Shown: piece after piece, positions 33,241 through 33,473 of the stretch
How positions within the stretch are numbered: the first letter of the stretch is position 1
Layout: every line of letters begins with the position of its first letter
Assembly: GCA_947088135.1 (NCBI GenBank)
Contig: CAMUFJ010000019.1
Coordinates: 1 to 33,473, forward strand
Source: an uncultured Clostridia bacterium
GTDB lineage: Bacteria > Bacillota > Clostridia > Christensenellales > Borkfalkiaceae
Reading direction: 5' to 3'
DNA length: 33,473 nucleotides
Translations under genes and position numbers: made by a program
The notes under the pieces: generated by a model
Databases searched by the model: none
Seen by the model: the letters and a program-made list of their open reading frames with translations, nothing else
What the model was told of the DNA's origin: nothing

Positions 33241-33314
33241 CCGTAAATCTCGGCATACTCGATCCCACACCCCGTCATTCTCGGTGAATGTAAAAATCTT
33301 TCCACGCTTTACGG
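33241..33314 (-). other. Possible structured leader RNA of the giant gene
   Basis: Inside the roughly 160-base leader, CCGTAAA (33314-33308) can pair with TTTACGG (33247-33241), enclosing a hairpin CATTC / GAATG (33290-33286 with 33280-33276). It ends 34 bases before the start codon. I do not recognise a known riboswitch class. Chance pairing is possible. Confidence 0.3.
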
Positions 33315-33371
33315 TATCGATAACAGTCGTTTTTCGCGCTTAGGCTAAAATACGACAGTATTTCTATTAGC

Positions 33372-33400
33372 ATTATACCACTACAAACGAAATACTTCAA
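33372..33400 (-). promoter_or_regulatory. Sigma-A promoter of the giant surface-protein gene
   Basis: Minus strand TTGAAG (33400-33395), 17-bp spacer, TATAAT (33377-33372) with an extended TGG before the -10. The transcript would begin near 33365 with a stem AAATAC / GTATTT at its very 5' end (33363-33348), then run about 160 bases to the ATG. Nothing coding was found from 33401 to the window end, which is AT-rich. Confidence 0.8.
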
Positions 33401-33473
33401 CACTTTTTCGTGAAAATTATGATGTTTGTCAAGCATTTTTCAGAAAATTTCTTAACTTTTCTAAAAATTTCTT

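Noticed and set aside
33427..33432. TTGACA on the minus strand near the right edge
   Set aside because: No -10 box at 16-18 bases. The promoter at 33372-33400 fits better.

Overview
The window looks like chromosome of a Gram-positive bacterium of the Bacillota, most likely an uncultured gut-type Clostridia. The evidence is strong Shine-Dalgarno sites, sigma-A promoters with 17-bp spacers, several lipobox-bearing surface lipoproteins, no outer-membrane proteins, and Clostridia-like salvage enzymes. Genus-level placement is not possible from the sequence alone. No rRNA, tRNA, CRISPR array or intact mobile element was seen.

Layout. Positions 1-333 hold the last codons of a plus-strand gene with its terminator, a gene remnant, and the terminator of the next operon. 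Positions 334-3089 are a minus-strand operon: a HAD phosphatase/guanylate-kinase-like fusion, a COG2509-type FAD dehydrogenase and a small Fe-S protein. Positions 3129-5945 are a divergent plus-strand operon of two tandem NrnA-like DHH phosphoesterases and SurE, closed by a bidirectional terminator. Positions 5959-16507 are a minus-strand operon of eight genes. It encodes two small or medium membrane proteins, a CUT1-type ABC importer (ATPase, two permeases, solute-binding lipoprotein), a staphylococcal-nuclease-like lipoprotein, and a 926-aa OB-fold/Ig-like lipoprotein. Positions 16565-22993 are a minus-strand nucleoside operon: deoC, deoD, deoB, cdd, a surface 5'-nucleotidase, pyrimidine-nucleoside phosphorylase and tdk. 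Positions 23047-24071 hold a multi-spanning membrane protein gene broken by one frameshift, with its terminator. Positions 24106-33400 are a single 3013-codon gene for a giant surface protein with its promoter, leader and terminator.

How the genes fit together. Between about 3 and 23 kb nearly every gene acts on nucleic acids, nucleotides or nucleosides. A surface nuclease would cut extracellular DNA or RNA, a surface 5'-nucleotidase would remove phosphate, and an ABC importer would carry the products in. Cdd, DeoD, pyrimidine-nucleoside phosphorylase, DeoB and DeoC would then turn nucleosides into bases plus glycolytic carbon, while Tdk salvages thymidine. NrnA-like enzymes and SurE would handle oligonucleotides and nucleotides inside the cell. 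The importer resembles sugar transporters. However, its coupling to a nuclease gene matches the nuclease/ABC clusters of mycoplasmas, so I propose that it imports nucleic-acid breakdown products. That is inference.

The giant surface protein is a separate story. It has an N-terminal anchor, a beta-helix and many Ig/MBG-like modules outside the cell, then a second membrane span and a roughly 285-residue charged and Pro/Met/Gln-rich tail predicted inside. A G9 tract just after its start could switch it on and off.
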